Assembly: GCA_900772575.1 (NCBI GenBank)
Contig: CAAHEN010000029.1
Span: forward strand, 1 to 16,857
Source of the DNA: Bacteroidaceae bacterium
GTDB taxonomy: Bacteria; Bacteroidota; Bacteroidia; Bacteroidales; Bacteroidaceae
Direction of reading: 5' to 3'
DNA: 16,857 nucleotides
Made by a program: the position numbers and the translations under genes. The notes under the pieces are model-generated. The model saw only the letters and a list, made by a program, of their open reading frames with translations. It had not been told where the DNA came from and did no database searches. This document shows positions 15,000 through 16,857 of this stretch, in pieces (positions within the stretch are counted from its first letter, which is position 1; each line of letters begins with the position of its first letter).

Positions 15000-16857
15000 C
15001 CGGCTCCGCCTGTGCCTCCGGACCGCCCTGCTGGCACTGGTCTCGCTGCTTTGCCCCACCCTAGCCTCATGCGCGGGCAGCCGCGCCTCCTTCGCCAGCT
15101 ACAGTGGGTATGCCATCTCGCCCGCCGATACCGCCGACGCATACGACCGCAAGTGGGCCGACTACCTGATCACCCACCTGGCGCGACGCACAGAAATAGT
15201 CAGCCTCGTCAGGAAACAAGGCGAGCCGGAAGCCCTGCGCGTGGTGGTCGACTACGACACACGGCTGGACAGCGACTACAAGGTGAACTGGACGGCCGGT
15301 GCCCTGGCCCTCTCTGCCCGCAACAAGGAGGCCATGCTCTGGCTGCTCTACCAGTTCATGTCTGCGGCCGGCGAGGACGACCGCCGCTTGAGCGTGGCCG
15401 ACCTGCCGCCAGCACTGCTCAGCATGACCGATGACGCGTCGGGGCGCTTCGCCTTCGAGTATCGCGGCATCTACTCCCCGTCAAACCATAACGAGGACTT
15501 CATGCCCATCATCGCCGCCCACAACGTGGACTACGACTGGGGGCTCTGGGGGCACAACCTGCGCAAGCTCTTCGGAGGCCAGATACCCGAACAGGCACGT
15601 GCCATCGTGGACGGCCACCGGGTGGCCGACCAGTTCTGCTTCAGCAGCGCCACGCTCTACGACCGGCTGGTCAGCTACATCGCAGACAACTATGGGCCGG
15701 GGGAGCCCGGCAGTCCGGTGCGCTTCGCCATCCTCCCCGAGGACAATGCCCAAGCGTGTACCTGTCCGGCCTGCCGCAAGGCGGGCAACACCACCGGCAA
15801 CGCCTCACCCGCCGTCGCGCGACTGCTGACGAGGCTGGCCCACAAGTTCCCGAACCAGCAGTTCTTCACCTCCGCCTACCTGTCCACCCGGCGACCACCC
15901 GCCACACACCTGCCGGCCAACGCCGGTGTCATCGTCAGCGCCATCGACTGGCCGATGCAGGCCGGGGAAAAGGGCAAGGCCGAAAAGGCCGGTTTCATCG
16001 GACTGATTGGGCAATGGAAGCGCGTGACACCCCTCATCTATGTATGGGACTATGTCCGCAACTTCGACGACTACCTCACGCCCTATCCCTGCCTACACCT
16101 GCTGCAAGACCGGCTGCGGCTGTATCGCGAGGAAGGCATCCGTGGCGTGTTCCTCAATGGGAGCGGCTATGACTATGCCACGTTCGACGACGTGCAGACA
16201 TTCGCCGCGTCGGCCCTGATGACCACACCCAGTCTGCCGGTCGACACGCTGGTCGCTCGCTACTTTCGCCGCTATTACCCCACAACAGGCGACCTGCTCT
16301 CCACTTACTATACGGCATTGGAGACCCGCGCCGCCGGCAGCGGTAAGCCTCTGCCGTTCTACGGTGGCATCGACGACGCTGTGGCCTACGGCCTCGATCC
16401 GCAGGAGTTTGAGACATTCGTGAAGGCACTCGACGGAAAGGCCAAACAGGCCGGCGGCGAGGAACGCCAGCGCCTGAACAAGCTGCTCACCGCCTTGCAG
16501 TTCACCCGTCTGGAACTGCTGCGCCGCACGTCGGCACAGTACGACGGTAGCCAACGCGGCGAACCCTTGGCGGCCCTGCACGGCCACACGGCCTTCGACG
16601 ACATGAAATACTATCGCGAGGCCCACGGCCTGATAGACGACTATCTCCAAGCGTGGGCCGACCTGCTGCGCTTCGCCAGCGGCCGTGACAACCGGCTGGC
16701 TGGCGTACGGCTTCATGCGACACAAGGCGGTGAGGCGCTTACGGCCCTGACCGACGGGCTCTACGGCCTGCCTTCAGACTACCACACCAACTGGATCATC
16801 CGTCACGGTGGCTTTCCGGCAGTGACCATCCCGGCCGGCAGCCTGCAGGCGGGAGCC
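14974..16857 (+). CDS. DUF4838 lipoprotein, possible glycan-active enzyme (3' end outside window)
   Basis: This frame stays open for 628 codons to the window edge. The N-terminus is a lipoprotein signal with lipobox LASC (lipidated Cys33), preceded by basic residues and a Leu-rich core. Residues 50-130 resemble the alpha/beta domain found before TIM barrels in alpha-glucuronidases and GH20 enzymes (WTAGALALSARNKEAMLWLL). Residues 150-430 match the DUF4838 barrel-like domain, including a CTCPAC cysteine triad (262, 264, 267) and IYVWDYVRNF. DUF4838 is related to glycoside hydrolases, but its activity is not established. The start lies inside the exporter gene, so the two are coupled; ATG 14968 is an alternative. 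In this operon it could trim, modify or anchor the exported polymer at the cell surface. Confidence 0.82.
   Translation, partial: MDKSSSTSSRLRLCLRTALLALVSLLCPTLASCAGSRASFASYSGYAISPADTADAYDRKWADYLITHLARRTEIVSLVRKQGEPEALRVVVDYDTRLDSDYKVNWTAGALALSARNKEAMLWLLYQFMSAAGEDDRRLSVADLPPALLSMTDDASGRFAFEYRGIYSPSNHNEDFMPIIAAHNVDYDWGLWGHNLRKLFGGQIPEQARAIVDGHRVADQFCFSSATLYDRLVSYIADNYGPGEPGSPVRFAILPEDNAQACTCPACRKAGNTTGNASPAVARLLTRLAHKFPNQQFFTSAYLSTRRPPATHLPANAGVIVSAIDWPMQAGEKGKAEKAGFIGLIGQWKRVTPLIYVWDYVRNFDDYLTPYPCLHLLQDRLRLYREEGIRGVFLNGSGYDYATFDDVQTFAASALMTTPSLPVDTLVARYFRRYYPTTGDLLSTYYTALETRAAGSGKPLPFYGGIDDAVAYGLDPQEFETFVKALDGKAKQAGGEERQRLNKLLTALQFTRLELLRRTSAQYDGSQRGEPLAALHGHTAFDDMKYYREAHGLIDDYLQAWADLLRFASGRDNRLAGVRLHATQGGEALTALTDGLYGLPSDYHTNWIIRHGGFPAVTIPAGSLQAGA

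Noticed and set aside
13677..15059. 460-codon minus-strand reading frame opposite the exporter gene
   Set aside because: It is a GC-driven shadow with no recognisable features. The plus strand carries TPRs, a barrel and the next gene's start.
15012..15829. Two short plus-strand frames (15012-15434 and 15431-15829)
   Set aside because: They are in the wrong frames. The frame from 14974 stays open to the window end and encodes a lipoprotein signal and a DUF4838 domain.
1..16857. CRISPR array, tRNA or rRNA genes
   Set aside because: No regularly spaced repeats and no tRNA- or rRNA-like segments were seen on reading either strand.

Overview
The window looks like chromosomal DNA of a GC-rich member of the Bacteroidales (Prevotellaceae or a relative; family is inference). 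The evidence is several promoters with the Bacteroidetes -7 consensus TAnnTTTG, the lack of Shine-Dalgarno sequences, a DUF3109 protein, a DUF4838 lipoprotein, a Bacteroidetes-type tyrosine recombinase, and a secreted LacZ-like GH2 enzyme. All supported genes lie on the + strand.

Region 1 (1-2902) is an AT-richer accessory island. A possible IS end sits at the left edge, followed by debris. Next comes a compact defence cassette: an AbiEi-type antitoxin, an AbiEii nucleotidyltransferase toxin (ATGA overlap), and a calcineurin-like metallophosphoesterase (14-base overlap). A perfect 19-bp inverted repeat just upstream overlaps the predicted -7 box and is the probable autoregulatory operator. 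The cassette is followed by a frameshifted fragment of a second abiEii. A 41/42-base imperfect direct repeat derived from that fragment brackets the cassette.

Region 2 (2942-7641) is GC-rich. A good promoter leads into ung (uracil-DNA glycosylase), a DUF3109 cysteine-rich protein and a secreted GH2 beta-galactosidase, ending in a strong intrinsic terminator.

Region 3 (7663-16857) is the most interesting part. It starts with a stand-alone tyrosine recombinase. From 19 bases after its stop codon there is a segment of about 240 bp bounded by perfect 18-bp inverted repeats (8715-8732 and 8959-8976). Inside lies a TAccTTTG promoter box that, in the orientation sequenced, points left, back into the recombinase gene. 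Inversion would point it right, into a four-gene operon. The operon encodes a membrane-anchored protein with HEAT-like repeats, a processive family-2 glycosyltransferase with D, DxD, ED and QxxRW motifs, a 990-residue TPR protein ending in an outer-membrane beta-barrel, and a DUF4838 lipoprotein that runs off the window. I read this as a phase-variable exopolysaccharide synthesis and export system with its own dedicated invertase, caught in the OFF orientation. A second, fixed -7 box (9109-9116) close to the operon could give basal expression. The inverted repeats and reading frames are seen directly. The switching, the polymer and the OFF state are inference.
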